This document shows positions 17,458-27,258 of a stretch of 64,000 nucleotides of DNA, piece after piece. The DNA is from Shouchella patagoniensis (lineage in GTDB: Bacteria > Bacillota > Bacilli > Bacillales > Bacillaceae_D). The notes under the pieces were generated by a model. The model was not told where the DNA came from, ran no database searches, and worked only from the letters and a program-made list of their open reading frames with translations. The stretch spans positions 3,781,928-3,845,927 of the forward strand of contig NZ_KV917377.1 in assembly GCF_002019705.1 (NCBI RefSeq), read 5' to 3'. Position 1 is the stretch's first letter, and every line of letters starts with the position of its first letter. The position numbers and the translations under genes were made by a program.

Positions 17458-17553
17458 TAGCGTTTTTGAAGTAGCCTTTAGCGGCTGCTTTTTAATTTTC
17501 TAGAGAGTTGTTTGCTTGTAATTGGTCAATAGAAGAGAGAAAAGACAAAAAAC

Positions 17554-17582
17554 TTGATATACCCTATAGGGGTATGTTAAAG
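17554..17582 (+). promoter_or_regulatory. copA promoter with CsoR-type operator
   Basis: ATACCCTATAGGGGTAT (17559-17575) is a near-perfect copy of the CsoR operator known in front of Bacillus copZA. It lies just after a TTGATA -35 (17554-17559); a poor -10 (TTAAAG, 17577-17582) would be 17 bases on, so the repressor would sit in the spacer. Confidence 0.85.
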
Positions 17583-17636
17583 TACATACATAAGGCAAAT
17601 TAGAGTAATAGGACAATTACGGAGAAGGTGAAGCGG

Positions 17637-20063
17637 TTGAGCATACAAAAAGCATCGATGTCGATAACGGGCATGACCTGTGCAGCGTGCGCCACTCGGA
17701 TTGAGAAAGGGTTAGGGAAATTAGATGGAGTTACAGAGGCAACAATTAATCTAGCCATTGAAAAAGCTTCCGTTAGATATGATGATGAAGCAACTAACCT
17801 AGAAGAGATCGAAGCGAAAATTGCTAAACTAGGTTATGGGGTTCGTCATGAGGAAGTCGTATTTGATGTTAGAGGGATGACCTGTGCAGCTTGTTCAACA
17901 AGAATTGAAAAGCGGTTAAACAAGATGCCAGGCGTCACAAAAGCAACGGTTAATCTTGCGATAGAAAGAGCCACAGTAACTTACAATGAAGCAGAAACGA
18001 ATCAGGCTGAAATGAAGCGAGTTGTTAGTAAGTTAGGGTACGAACTGGAAGAAAACGGAACAAGTGGAGAGGCAAAAGAAGCACAGAGTGATAAACAGTT
18101 TGGTTTGTTTTTGTTTTCGGCTATTTTAACATTGCCCTTGCTTTGGACGATGGTGACTCATTTTCAATTCACTTCCTTTATCTATATACCAGACATGTTT
18201 ATGAACCCATGGGTTCAGCTGGTTCTCGCGACACCAGTGCAATTTATTGTTGGTGCCCAGTTTTATCGAGGCGCCTATAAAGCACTCGCAAATAAGAGTG
18301 CCAATATGGATGTATTGATTGCACTGGGAACAACTGTTGCTTATTTTTATAGCATCTTTCTTGGTTGGGAGTGGTTTCAAAATGGGCAAGTCGGTATGCC
18401 AGAACTTTATTTTGAAGCGGCAGCAGTAATTATTACATTGATTCTCCTCGGAAAATGGTTTGAAGCACGAGCAAAAGGAAAAACAAGCCAGGCCATTAAA
18501 AAATTAATTGGCTTACAAGCTAAAACAGCAAGAGTGATTCAAGGTGGAATCGAAAAAGAACTTCCAATTGATGAGGTCACGGAAGGAATGGAAATCGTGA
18601 TTCGTCCAGGCGAGAAAATCCCTGTTGATGGCTATGTAAAAAGCGGATCATCTTCGGTTGATGAAGCGATGATTACTGGAGAGTCTCTACCAGTTACTAA
18701 GAAAGAAAAGGATTCTCTTATTGGTGCAACGATTAACAAGCAAGGATCACTTCATATGATTGCAACTAAAGTAGGGAAAGACACAGCACTTGCTCAGATT
18801 GTGAAGATTGTTGAAGATGCACAAGGATCAAAAGCAGATATTCAACGCGTCGCTGACCGTGTATCAGGCATCTTTGTACCTATTGTTGTTGCAATTGCGG
18901 TTGCTACTTTCTTTGTCTGGTATTTAATCATTGATCCTGGTAATTTCCGTGCAAGTATCGTACCGCTTATTACCATTTTAGTCATTGCGTGTCCATGTGC
19001 GTTAGGTCTCGCGACTCCAACATCCATTATGGCAGGTTCTGGTAGAGCAGCGGAAAACGGTTTATTATTTAAAGGCGGAGAACATCTTGAAAACACTCGC
19101 TCTGTCACAACGATCGTGCTTGACAAAACTGGTACGGTCACGAAAGGTGAACCAGAATTAACCGATTTAATTGTTTTAACCGAAATGGAAGAGAGAGAAT
19201 TACTCACGTATGCAGCTTCTGCTGAACATACATCTGAACATCCATTGGCGCATGCAATTGTTCAAAGCGCAGGACAAAGAGGCATCCAATTGCTTCCGTC
19301 CGATCAATTTAAAGCCATTTCTGGTTATGGTATTCAAGCAACGATTGATGGATCGGACGTATATGTAGGTACGCGTAAACTGATGGAGATAAATAACATT
19401 GCATGGCGAAAAGCGGAAGGCACAATGCGTGAACTCGAATTGCAAGGGAAAACAGCGATGTTGATTAGTGTGGGAAATGAATTGGCTGGCGTTATAGCTG
19501 TTGCAGACACGGTTAAGGAAACATCAAATGAAGCTATCGTGCGCATGCATCAACTTGGTCTTGAGGTAATTATACTTACAGGTGATAACAAGCTAACAGC
19601 GGCCGCTATTGCAGAACAAGTGGGAATAGATCAAGTCATTGCAGAGGTTTTACCAGAACAAAAAAGTGATGAGATTGCCCGCTTGCAAAAAGAAGGAAAA
19701 AAGGTTGCGATGGTTGGTGATGGCATTAATGACGCACCGGCGCTTGCTGTTGCCGATGTGGGGATGGCGATTGGAACTGGCACGGATATCGCTATTGAAG
19801 CTGCTGATGTGACGCTCATGCGGGGAGATTTGATGAGTGTCGCGGACGCCTTTGTAATAAGTGAGAAAACAATGCGGAACATTAAACAAAACTTGTTTTT
19901 TGCCTTTGTTTATAATACAGCTGCAATTCCCATTGCTGCCGCCGGTCTTCTAGCACCTTGGGTAGCAGGAGCTGCAATGGCCTTTAGTTCGGTTTCAGTG
20001 GTACTCAACGCATTACGTTTACAGAGGGTGAAATTGTCGCAAAAAGGGGGCGATTCCACATGA
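17637..20063 (+). CDS. copA: copper-exporting P1B-type ATPase
   Basis: About 808 residues. Pumps Cu(I) out of the cell. Two N-terminal heavy-metal domains, each with GMTCAAC; the CPC metal motif of P1B pumps (first Cys 452 in [15 protein letters not shown]); DKTGT with phosphorylated Asp496; SEHPLAHAI (HP motif); [11 protein letters not shown] 17637 is chosen, 8 bases after GGAGAAGG; GTG 17628 would abut that site. The usual copZ chaperone and csoR are not adjacent. Instead, the next start codon overlaps the copA stop by 4 bases. Regulated by the CsoR-type operator upstream. Confidence 0.97.
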   Translation: MSIQKASMSITGMTCAACATRIEKGLGKLDGVTEATINLAIEKASVRYDDEATNLEEIEAKIAKLGYGVRHEEVVFDVRGMTCAACSTRIEKRLNKMPGVTKATVNLAIERATVTYNEAETNQAEMKRVVSKLGYELEENGTSGEAKEAQSDKQFGLFLFSAILTLPLLWTMVTHFQFTSFIYIPDMFMNPWVQLVLATPVQFIVGAQFYRGAYKALANKSANMDVLIALGTTVAYFYSIFLGWEWFQNGQVGMPELYFEAAAVIITLILLGKWFEARAKGKTSQAIKKLIGLQAKTARVIQGGIEKELPIDEVTEGMEIVIRPGEKIPVDGYVKSGSSSVDEAMITGESLPVTKKEKDSLIGATINKQGSLHMIATKVGKDTALAQIVKIVEDAQGSKADIQRVADRVSGIFVPIVVAIAVATFFVWYLIIDPGNFRASIVPLITILVIACPCALGLATPTSIMAGSGRAAENGLLFKGGEHLENTRSVTTIVLDKTGTVTKGEPELTDLIVLTEMEERELLTYAASAEHTSEHPLAHAIVQSAGQRGIQLLPSDQFKAISGYGIQATIDGSDVYVGTRKLMEINNIAWRKAEGTMRELELQGKTAMLISVGNELAGVIAVADTVKETSNEAIVRMHQLGLEVIILTGDNKLTAAAIAEQVGIDQVIAEVLPEQKSDEIARLQKEGKKVAMVGDGINDAPALAVADVGMAIGTGTDIAIEAADVTLMRGDLMSVADAFVISEKTMRNIKQNLFFAFVYNTAAIPIAAAGLLAPWVAGAAMAFSSVSVVLNALRLQRVKLSQKGGDST

Positions 20064-20206
20064 CAATCAAGCGATGGGTTTTCTCTGCGTTGGTCTATTT
20101 GACCGTTGTCATCGCGTCTTATGGTTTTATTACCGGAAGTAATCCGTTTGAGAGTAAGAATCTCCATGAGGAGGAACATGGAGATGGCGAACAGCATACA
20201 GAATGA
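20060..20206 (+). CDS. 48-residue single-pass membrane peptide coupled to copA
   Basis: Starts within the copA stop (ATGA overlap), with AAAAAGGGGG about 8 bases before the ATG, and ends just before the operon terminator. One membrane helix (residues 6-26: [19 protein letters not shown]) is followed by an exposed acidic, histidine-rich tail with three His among eight acidic residues ([14 protein letters not shown]). The tail looks suited to bind metal at the outer face, but no cysteine or methionine cluster is present. I know no named family. The coupling to copA and the shared terminator argue strongly that it is a real gene working with the pump. Confidence 0.75.
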   Translation: MTIKRWVFSALVYLTVVIASYGFITGSNPFESKNLHEEEHGDGEQHTE

Positions 20207-20211
20207 TTGTT

Positions 20212-20241
20212 AAAGGTCGTTGCGTAAGCAGCGGCCTTTTG
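20212..20241 (+). terminator. terminator of the copA operon
   Basis: Stem AAAGGTCGTTGC / GCAGCGGCCTTT, 4-base loop, T run. Confidence 0.92.
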
Positions 20242-20278
20242 TTATGTGTTACAAGAATGAAAACGATAGCAACTATAT

Positions 20279-21187
20279 TCATCCTCTTAAATAAAGAAAA
20301 CGATCAATTTCTGTTCTTTGCTCATAAATCCATAAAAACTTGGCTCGGTTTTTCTCTCGCAAATTTTCATCATGACTGTAAAAGGCGATAAAAGTTGCGT
20401 TAATTGCAAGCATTATATACCAAATCGCTTTTCGTTCGTCACGAGAAATTTTTCTCTTGCGATGATAGGCTGTAAAAAAAGACTTAATGGATTTAAGCCA
20501 GTCTTCTAATTTTGAAGGGTCAGAAAATACCTCGTCTAATAAACTTGTTGAGAAATAGCAGAGGTCAAAGAGGCGCGTACTTTGTTCAGCTTTTTCAAAA
20601 TCAAGCATCGCTACTAATCGGTTATCTCTAAATAGAATATTAGTAGGATGAGGATTAAGTTGGACGACTTGAAGAGGGATTTGGAGAAATAGTGTTCGCA
20701 TTTCTTCTTCAACCTCTAGTAGAATTCTGACAATGTCAGGGCTTGTACCTTGCGTTTTCAAAAAAGGAACAACATTAGTGAAAAGTGTACGGACAATATT
20801 CCGTTCAGGAAATTGTTCACTAAAAGGTAGGTCTAGCAAAATATCATGTAAGTTAGCAAGCATATAAGCAACTGTTTGAATTTTAGCAGGTTGTTGAAGG
20901 TATTCAGATGCTGATAGAGAGGTCCCATTCATATAGGGATAAAGCGCATAATAAGAGTCATTGTGATAAAAACCATAGGAATTGTTTCGTGTTGGTATTG
21001 GAGTAAGTACAGGTAGATCCTTTGATTGTAAAAAATAGAGCAGTTGCGCTTCTTTATCAGCTTTAGCGGCATTTGGTTTTCTTTTCATAATGTATTGTTC
21101 TGATTCATTGTGCAGGAGTTCAACGCGGTCTGTCAGTTTATCTGTATAGCGAATGTTCAGGCCGTAATGTTTTTCTGTTTCATGCAT
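20279..21187 (-). CDS. APH/CotS-like kinase-fold protein lacking the catalytic Asp
   Basis: 302 residues of the aminoglycoside-phosphotransferase/CotS fold: ESEQYIMKRK (ATP lysine region), AYMLANLHDIL, then VQLNPHPTNILFRDNRLVAMLDFEKAE. In active members the loop reads HGDxxxxN; here it is QLNPHPTN, so the catalytic Asp is Asn178 and the His is Gln176. Asn183 and the metal-binding Asp196 (DFE) remain. It may be a pseudokinase, perhaps a spore coat protein like other CotS relatives (inference). ATG 21187 is chosen for AGAAGGGG upstream. Monocistronic. Confidence 0.8.
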   Translation of the reverse strand: MHETEKHYGLNIRYTDKLTDRVELLHNESEQYIMKRKPNAAKADKEAQLLYFLQSKDLPVLTPIPTRNNSYGFYHNDSYYALYPYMNGTSLSASEYLQQPAKIQTVAYMLANLHDILLDLPFSEQFPERNIVRTLFTNVVPFLKTQGTSPDIVRILLEVEEEMRTLFLQIPLQVVQLNPHPTNILFRDNRLVAMLDFEKAEQSTRLFDLCYFSTSLLDEVFSDPSKLEDWLKSIKSFFTAYHRKRKISRDERKAIWYIMLAINATFIAFYSHDENLREKNRAKFLWIYEQRTEIDRFLYLRG

Positions 21188-21467
21188 AAATGGGTCCCCT
21201 TCTTTTCTATCTAGTCTGTGTGTCAATAGTAAAGCGACTTTATTGTTGTGATGAAGAACGAAAGATTAATCTATAAAAGGGAAAACATTTTGGTGTTAGC
21301 TATAAAAGGTTCATCTTTTTTCATTTCTCACTACGAGGGAGTCTTTTAAGTTTATCACAAGCTAATTCGATTCGCTGTGAACAAGTGTCACAAAATGTAA
21401 GGAAAAGAACTTAGGAAAAAATGAGTGTTTGGATAAGTGGAAGGAAGATAGCAGAAAGACAAGGAAC

Positions 21468-21502
21468 AAAACAAGCGTAGCCCTAACAGGACACGCTTGT
21501 TT
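21468..21502 (-). terminator. terminator of the Bce-like ABC operon
   Basis: Inverted repeat AAAACAAGCGT / ACGCTTGTTTT just past the permease stop; tails suit both strands. Confidence 0.8.
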
Positions 21503-21512
21503 TCATTTAATC

Positions 21513-23420
21513 CTATTTCATGACTGCTCGAAAATAAAGCAGTCTTGTTACAAGATAATAGATGGTTTGCAAGACCACATAAATAGAAATAACAAGAATC
21601 GCATTCATTACTAAATTAGTTTGCAGCACATTGCTAAGCATGATGTAGGCAAAGGTTGCGTGGATGCTGCCAACGATAACAGGTACAAAGAAGAGAAAGC
21701 GCATTTGCCCGTCTAAAATACGGCGTTGTTCTTTTTTCGTTAAGCCAATACGGTTTAATGCAAATAACTGCTTTTTTGTGTCTGCCATGTCAGTGAATAG
21801 TTTGAGGTAGAGCATACTACCTTGGACGATGAAAAAGATAAAACTGACGAATAGACCAATAAATAAGACAAGAGAATACATTTGCATCCACATCATATAT
21901 TGCAATGGTTTATTGTTCATGTAACTCATGCCAGCCGCTTCATCAATTGCTTCGGAAAGCTCTCTTTCGTTTTGCCAATTGTCTAGTTCATATCCGATTA
22001 GACGAATTGGTTCAGCTGCATCGGTAGCTATTGCTTCAGAAAAAGCATCATCAGAAAGGACGATTGTTCGGAAACCTTCAGTTACTACGCCTTCTTGTAC
22101 ACTGACTGCATTGTAAGAAGCTTCTTCTTCTCCTAACATGACCGTGACAGGACCTTCCTCTAAGCCATCCTTAATGTCTGCGGTCGAAAAGAATTGGTTC
22201 GTATCGTTATTAATTAACGCTATCTCATCATTTGCGAGAGATACAGGATCTAGGTCCAATTGTGCGCTGTACTCGTTAAAAGCAGACTCTGGCATCATGT
22301 AACTTCGAAACCCATATCCCATCTCTAAGTCTGATTCTAAGGATGCGGGGATCAGAACTTCATCCAACTTAAACAGCACATCGGCATCGTATTCTAGTAA
22401 GAGACTATCAATTGCCTCAGGATCAACAACCGTTTGTTCATCAGGGTCATCCTCTACCCATGAATACGTATAAGGCATGCTTGCCACGCCATCATAAATG
22501 ACGGCATTAAAAAACATATAAACCGTACCAGAGGCTGTTAATACAACTGCACTAATAACAGAAGTAATAAACAACATGCGTGCATAATCTTTTAAACGGA
22601 AAAGTGTGTTTGTACGATGAATGATGGTCGTACCTGAATAAAGGCTCTTTTTATTTGCGTATAAACTTTTATAAAGCGCGACAGTCCCTTGTGTGAAGAA
22701 AAAGTACGTCCCAAGGACAACCAGTCCGGTCACAGGTAGCATTGTCAGGGCAACAAGCATCATATTCGTCATTACTGCAATTGAATAGCCAGCTCCTAAA
22801 CAGAGAATGGCTACGATTGTTAACCAAACCGAAGTTTTTGGCATCTCTTTTGGCTTGTTTGCTTCCTTAAGTAAATCAATTACTTTTTGCTTGCGTAGTT
22901 TCCAAAAAGAGACGAGTGATAGTAGCTGGAACAATAACAGAAACCCGCCACCTGTTATAAGATAAGCAATCGGAACAATTTGAAATTCAATTGTGGTGTC
23001 AACGGTTAATAGGGAAGACATAAACATTAAAAATAGTTTCGAGAAAAGCGTCCCAAGTAAAAGTCCGCAGATGATTGCAATTAATGAAATAATCGTTTGT
23101 TCATAATATACAAGTGATCGAATCTGGCGTTTATTCATGCCAAAAAGTGTTAGTAGGCCAAACTCTTTTGAGCGAGCTTGTAAGAACACTGAATTGGAAT
23201 AATTGATAAAGAATATAGCAAATAAAACGATAATGAACTGTGCGGCGATCATACCATTGCGAATCGCATCATGAAATTCGCCATCTCGGACCTCTGGATG
23301 GAAAATAAATTGCGCATAAATAAAACAAATCATGACAGTAAACACACAGCTCAAGAAATAGGCCGCATAGCGTTGAGCGTTACCTGCTACATTTTTACGA
23401 GCGAGAATTCGCAGATTCAT
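21513..23420 (-). CDS. Bce-type ABC transporter permease (FtsX/MacB-like, ten TM)
   Basis: 635 residues with the layout of BceB/VraG: TM1 (residues 18-38), TM2-4, TM5-6, TM7 near 290, then a large outside domain of about 200 residues (300-510, rich in Asp/Glu), and TM8-10. N-terminal LRILARKNVAGNAQRYAAYFLSCVFTVM and the loop SKEFGLLTLFGMNKRQIR are typical. Such permeases take bacitracin-like or peptide antibiotics from their lipid targets and also signal to the partner kinase. The gene overlaps its ATPase by 26 bases. Which peptide is handled is unknown. Confidence 0.93.
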   Translation of the reverse strand: MNLRILARKNVAGNAQRYAAYFLSCVFTVMICFIYAQFIFHPEVRDGEFHDAIRNGMIAAQFIIVLFAIFFINYSNSVFLQARSKEFGLLTLFGMNKRQIRSLVYYEQTIISLIAIICGLLLGTLFSKLFLMFMSSLLTVDTTIEFQIVPIAYLITGGGFLLLFQLLSLVSFWKLRKQKVIDLLKEANKPKEMPKTSVWLTIVAILCLGAGYSIAVMTNMMLVALTMLPVTGLVVLGTYFFFTQGTVALYKSLYANKKSLYSGTTIIHRTNTLFRLKDYARMLFITSVISAVVLTASGTVYMFFNAVIYDGVASMPYTYSWVEDDPDEQTVVDPEAIDSLLLEYDADVLFKLDEVLIPASLESDLEMGYGFRSYMMPESAFNEYSAQLDLDPVSLANDEIALINNDTNQFFSTADIKDGLEEGPVTVMLGEEEASYNAVSVQEGVVTEGFRTIVLSDDAFSEAIATDAAEPIRLIGYELDNWQNERELSEAIDEAAGMSYMNNKPLQYMMWMQMYSLVLFIGLFVSFIFFIVQGSMLYLKLFTDMADTKKQLFALNRIGLTKKEQRRILDGQMRFLFFVPVIVGSIHATFAYIMLSNVLQTNLVMNAILVISIYVVLQTIYYLVTRLLYFRAVMK

Positions 23421-24174
23421 GGAAATCTCCTCCTAAAACGCTCAATGTATCAAGGATATTCTGATAAAAAGTTTGTTGCCGCTCGTTCGCTCGAATTTCT
23501 GAAAAAAAAGATCCATCTTTGATAAAAACGATGCGGTCACAATAGCTTGCTGCAGTTGGATCATGTGTCACCATTAAAATCGTTGCATCTTGTTCTGTAT
23601 TCATTGCTGTTAATGTATCGAGCACCTGCCTTGCAGATTTGGAGTCAAGGTTCCCTGTTGGTTCATCGGCAAGAATCATTGCTGGCTGGTGAATGAACGC
23701 ACGAGCACATGCCGTCCTTTGCTGTTGTCCACCAGAAATTTCGGTTGAACGTTTATCCAGGATTGGAGTAATGCCTAGTAATTCGGCAACTTCCTCAAGT
23801 CGTTTATTCATTTCCTTATAAGACACCTTATCGAGCGCAAGCGGAAGTAGGATGTTCTCTCGCACAGAGAGTGTATCGAGTAAATTGAAATCTTGAAAGA
23901 CAAAACCAAGTTCTTTGCGTCGAAACAAGGCAAGTTTGTTGTCATTTAGTTTGGCGGGATTTGTCCCGTTTACTATAATCTCGCCTGAAGTTGGGGAGTC
24001 GATTGTAGCTAGCATATTCAAAAGCGTTGTTTTACCGCTACCAGATGGGCCCATCACACCAACAAATTCACCTTTATCTACCTGAAGGGAGAAGGGAAGC
24101 AATGCTTGATATGCAAGACCATCTTTTTTAGGGTAATAGGTTTTTGTTACGTTTTTCACTTCTAAAATAGTCAT
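23395..24174 (-). CDS. Bce-type ABC transporter ATP-binding protein
   Basis: 259 residues of the MacB/LolD-like type. Walker A GPSGSGKTT, signature ISGGQQQRTACARAF, Walker B ILADEPTGNLDSKS. First gene after a BceR-type box, with GGAGG 9 bases before the ATG. Pairs with the FtsX-like permease that overlaps its end. Together they form the detoxification part of a peptide-antibiotic resistance module. Confidence 0.94.
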   Translation of the reverse strand: MTILEVKNVTKTYYPKKDGLAYQALLPFSLQVDKGEFVGVMGPSGSGKTTLLNMLATIDSPTSGEIIVNGTNPAKLNDNKLALFRRKELGFVFQDFNLLDTLSVRENILLPLALDKVSYKEMNKRLEEVAELLGITPILDKRSTEISGGQQQRTACARAFIHQPAMILADEPTGNLDSKSARQVLDTLTAMNTEQDATILMVTHDPTAASYCDRIVFIKDGSFFSEIRANERQQTFYQNILDTLSVLGGDFHESANSRS

Positions 24175-24264
24175 TGTGTATGCCTCCTGTGTTTAATTGT
24201 CTTCAGTATAGAAAAAGCGTACCTATAGAACCATCGAATTTGCTTTCAAATGACACTTAGAAGC

Positions 24265-24278
24265 TTACAATTTTGTCA
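24265..24278 (-). promoter_or_regulatory. BceR-type binding box in front of the ABC genes
   Basis: On the minus strand TGACAAAATTGTAA fits the TnACA-N4-TGTAA box reported for BceR-like regulators. It overlaps the stop codon of the sensor kinase gene and lies about 90 bases before the ATPase start. A -10 (TATACT) follows at about 24207-24212 with only a weak -35, as expected of an activated promoter. Confidence 0.65.
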
Positions 24279-25331
24279 TGTTTGCTTATGTAATGTTGTC
24301 GATGAGAAAAGAAGAGTAGCGGTTGTTCCTTTACCTACGATCGACTCAACATATAGTTTATGGCCAAGTTCCCGTGCAATCGTTCTGGCGAGATACAGTC
24401 CCATCCCTGTCGATTCTTGGTAAGTACGACCGTTTTCACCAGTGAAAAAAGGGTCAAATATTCGAGGAAGATCACTAGCTGGAATACCGATACCTGAATC
24501 AGTGATGGTTGCTTGTAATTGCTTGCCGGTCTTATTGAAAGAAAAAGTAATTCGCGCTTGCTGCTTTTGTGGTGAATATTTTAGGGCGTTATGCACGAGT
24601 TGCTCAAGAATGACACGCAACCATTTAGCGTCACTTGTGACCAGTGCTTGTCCTTCTACTTGAACCTCTGGGTAAATCCCTCTGCGGATAAATTGGCGTT
24701 TCTCCGCGTTAATAATCTCTCTAGTGAGAGAAGCAAGGTCTACGGTTTCTGCTTTCAGATCAAATGAAAAATGATCAAGTCTAGCTGTATGAAGCATTAA
24801 CTCAAGTCCATGACGTAAACGGTCATTTTCGTGAGCGATATCGTTTAATAAATCTGTATGGGCAGAAGATTGTTTGCCTTCTTCAACAAGGAGCGAAATG
24901 ACGGATACGGGTGTTTTCATTTGATGAACCCACTGGTTTATAAATAAATGGTGCTGAGCTTGAGCTTGTTCTAGCCTTTCGATTTTACTCCGCGCAGTCT
25001 CTTGCGATTGCATATACAGCGTGAGGAAAGTTTGAGCTTCCATTGAAGGAGGAGCTGTCGCTTTCAACTCTAGACTAGAATCAAGAGTAGAGTTACGTTG
25101 ATTAGCAAGGTGATGGAGTTTTTTTAAATAAGGTCGATTACGAATGTAATCAATCGCCAGCCAAACAGTAAAAAAGAACGCAGAAAGCATGAATAAATAG
25201 ATCGTTGTATCAAAATCAAATTGACCTCTCTCAATACGAACGTAGAGGCTGATCGTTAGCACAAGAAATGCGGTGTGAATAAAAAAAAGAAAAGCTACAG
25301 ATAGACGGTCTTTTAAGAAGGAACGGATCAT
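24276..25331 (-). CDS. Bce-type intramembrane-sensing histidine kinase
   Basis: 351 residues. Two membrane segments (residues 9-29 and 36-56) with almost no outside loop between them, typical of BceS kinases that sense through the ABC permease rather than directly. Phosphorylation site in QWVHQMKTPVSVI; ATP-binding boxes HNALKYSP, DSGIGIPASDLPRIFDPFF and GMGLYLA. ATG 25331 is chosen for AGGAGA 7 bases upstream; it overlaps the regulator stop by 4 bases (ATGA). Confidence 0.93.
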   Translation of the reverse strand: MIRSFLKDRLSVAFLFFIHTAFLVLTISLYVRIERGQFDFDTTIYLFMLSAFFFTVWLAIDYIRNRPYLKKLHHLANQRNSTLDSSLELKATAPPSMEAQTFLTLYMQSQETARSKIERLEQAQAQHHLFINQWVHQMKTPVSVISLLVEEGKQSSAHTDLLNDIAHENDRLRHGLELMLHTARLDHFSFDLKAETVDLASLTREIINAEKRQFIRRGIYPEVQVEGQALVTSDAKWLRVILEQLVHNALKYSPQKQQARITFSFNKTGKQLQATITDSGIGIPASDLPRIFDPFFTGENGRTYQESTGMGLYLARTIARELGHKLYVESIVGKGTTATLLFSSTTLHKQT

Positions 25332-26038
25332 CGCTTTTCTCCTGTCCAATTGACGGATAAGCGATACCCTTGCCCACGAACGGTTTGGATGGAATCGTAT
25401 ATGCCTATTTCTTCGAGTCGCTTCCGAAGCCTTGTCACATTGACAGAAAGAGTATTGTCATCAACAAAATCAACTTCATCCCACAACGCTTCAAGCAACT
25501 CATCCCTGCTTACAATGGATTCAGGAGCATCAGCAAGTCGTTGGAAGAGACGAAACTCTTTCTTAGTTAATTCAATCGGCTGATCTAAATAACTAATCTC
25601 ATTGCGATCAGGATAGATGTATAAATGATTTAACTCTCTTGTTGTTAGTTGCTCATCGCGTTTATTAGCGTATTCTCCATAAGCACGCCTTAGCGCGCTT
25701 TTTACTTTGGCGAGCAAGACTTCTAAATGAAATGGTTTTGTTAAATAATCATCGCCACCATTTTCAATTGCCATGACTTGGTTCATTTCGTCAGTCCTTG
25801 CTGATATAAACAAAACAGGCGCATTTGAAAAAGTTCGAATTTGTCTGCACCAATAAAAGCCGTCAAATAATGGCAAATTAATATCAAGCAAAACAAGATC
25901 AGGTGTTAACGCAACGAACTCTTGTTTCACCGCTTGAAAGTCTGTTGCTTGAGTGACGTGATAGCCGTAACGCTTAAGGTGATCGGCCATAATGCGGCTA
26001 ATTTGCTGATCATCCTCCACGATGTATATATGGTACAT
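25328..26038 (-). CDS. Bce-type OmpR-family response regulator
   Basis: 236 residues. Receiver domain with acidic pocket EDD (8-10), phospho-acceptor Asp52 (LLDINLPLFDG) and Lys101 (LTKPF), followed by a winged-helix DNA-binding domain (DNTLSVNVTRLRKRLEEIG...IQTVRGQGYRL). AGGGAGG precedes the ATG. First gene of the regulator-kinase pair, and expected to bind the box at 24265-24278 to switch on the ABC genes when a peptide antibiotic is met. Confidence 0.95.
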   Translation of the reverse strand: MYHIYIVEDDQQISRIMADHLKRYGYHVTQATDFQAVKQEFVALTPDLVLLDINLPLFDGFYWCRQIRTFSNAPVLFISARTDEMNQVMAIENGGDDYLTKPFHLEVLLAKVKSALRRAYGEYANKRDEQLTTRELNHLYIYPDRNEISYLDQPIELTKKEFRLFQRLADAPESIVSRDELLEALWDEVDFVDDNTLSVNVTRLRKRLEEIGIYDSIQTVRGQGYRLSVNWTGEKR

Positions 26039-26164
26039 GATGAACCTCCCTTGATGAACAATACTGTTAGAATAGCATGTCTAATGATTCGAATGCACTG
26101 CCTCGAGGTTTACGTCCAAATAAAAAAAGGAATAACAAGAGGAGGAATGCTAAAGGAGAGCGAC

Positions 26165-27157
26165 ATGGATGAATTATTAATTTTGGGTATTGTTTCTTTC
26201 ATTGCATTTATCATAAGTTTCTTGTCAGATAAACGCCGGATTACGAATGGTGTTCTATTAACATTAAGTGTAGTACTTCTATTGCTTGGATTAGGAGCAA
26301 CACTCACGGAAGGACCGATGAATAGGCTTGACCAAATTGTTCTTTTTAACCTGTTACTGATTGGCGCGTTTACGCCTATTATCTTACTTGCAATCGTTGT
26401 TTATTTATTTCAGAATGCGCGGACCTTATTAAAGAGAGAAGGACGAAAACTTCCGAATTTACTTTCCTTATTTTTAGGGGCTGGCGTGCTCGTTTTTTTG
26501 ATTTTCCTTGGGGTGACGCTTTTTACATTTGAGCCTCTATGGATGGCAGCAACGATTTATGCAGGTTTCTATGGTTTTTTATTTATTAGTTTTCTTGTTT
26601 CTTCTTGGCTATACAGTTTCAATCGTCCTTTGTATAACAAGGACTACATTATCATTCTTGGAGCAGGGTTGAAAGATGGGAAGAGAGTGCCACCCCTTTT
26701 GGCAAAACGGCTTGATCGCGCTTGTTCTTTTTACCATATGCAAAAGAAAGTTACATCCCCACCGAAACTAATTGTAACTGGTGGACAAGGTGAGGATGAG
26801 CTGATTTCTGAAGCTTCCGCAATGCGAGCGTATCTAATCGAGCGAAGTATTCCCCCGCAGCAAATTGTTGTCGAAGATGTAGCAAAAAATACGTATGAAA
26901 ACTTTAGCTATTCGAAACAATTATTTGCTCAACCAACTGCTAAATCGGTGTTTATAACAAACCATTTTCATTTGTTCCGATCGAGTCTTTATGCGAGAAA
27001 ATTAGGGTTAGAAGCGGAAGGCGTTGGTGCGCCCGTTACGTGGTATTACTTACCCAATGCCTACACGCGGGAATTTATCGCAATCTTGGTCATGGAGAAA
27101 TGGATCCATGTTGGTATTTTCTTATTGCTTATGGCTTCCATACTACTACTGCTCTAG
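26165..27157 (+). CDS. DUF218 (YdcF/SanA/ElyC-like) membrane protein
   Basis: 330 residues. Five or six membrane segments in the first 170 residues, then a DUF218 domain (YIIILGAGLKDGKRVPPLLAKRLDRA, IVTGGQGEDELISEASAMRAYL, VVEDVAKNTYENF) and a last membrane helix. DUF218 proteins relate to SanA/ElyC and are linked to envelope polysaccharide or lipid-carrier metabolism. ATG 26165 is chosen for AAAGGAGAG upstream; ATG 26147 directly abuts another GGAGGA. Divergent from the Bce regulator. Confidence 0.85.
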   Translation: MDELLILGIVSFIAFIISFLSDKRRITNGVLLTLSVVLLLLGLGATLTEGPMNRLDQIVLFNLLLIGAFTPIILLAIVVYLFQNARTLLKREGRKLPNLLSLFLGAGVLVFLIFLGVTLFTFEPLWMAATIYAGFYGFLFISFLVSSWLYSFNRPLYNKDYIIILGAGLKDGKRVPPLLAKRLDRACSFYHMQKKVTSPPKLIVTGGQGEDELISEASAMRAYLIERSIPPQQIVVEDVAKNTYENFSYSKQLFAQPTAKSVFITNHFHLFRSSLYARKLGLEAEGVGAPVTWYYLPNAYTREFIAILVMEKWIHVGIFLLLMASILLLL

Positions 27158-27258
27158 TGTATGAACAGAATCTTTTTAATGAGTGTTCCAAAAAGAAGGA
27201 TATTTGGTTCGTCTCGTGTAAACAAATAAGGAACAAAAAGAGGAGAGGGGTTACACAT

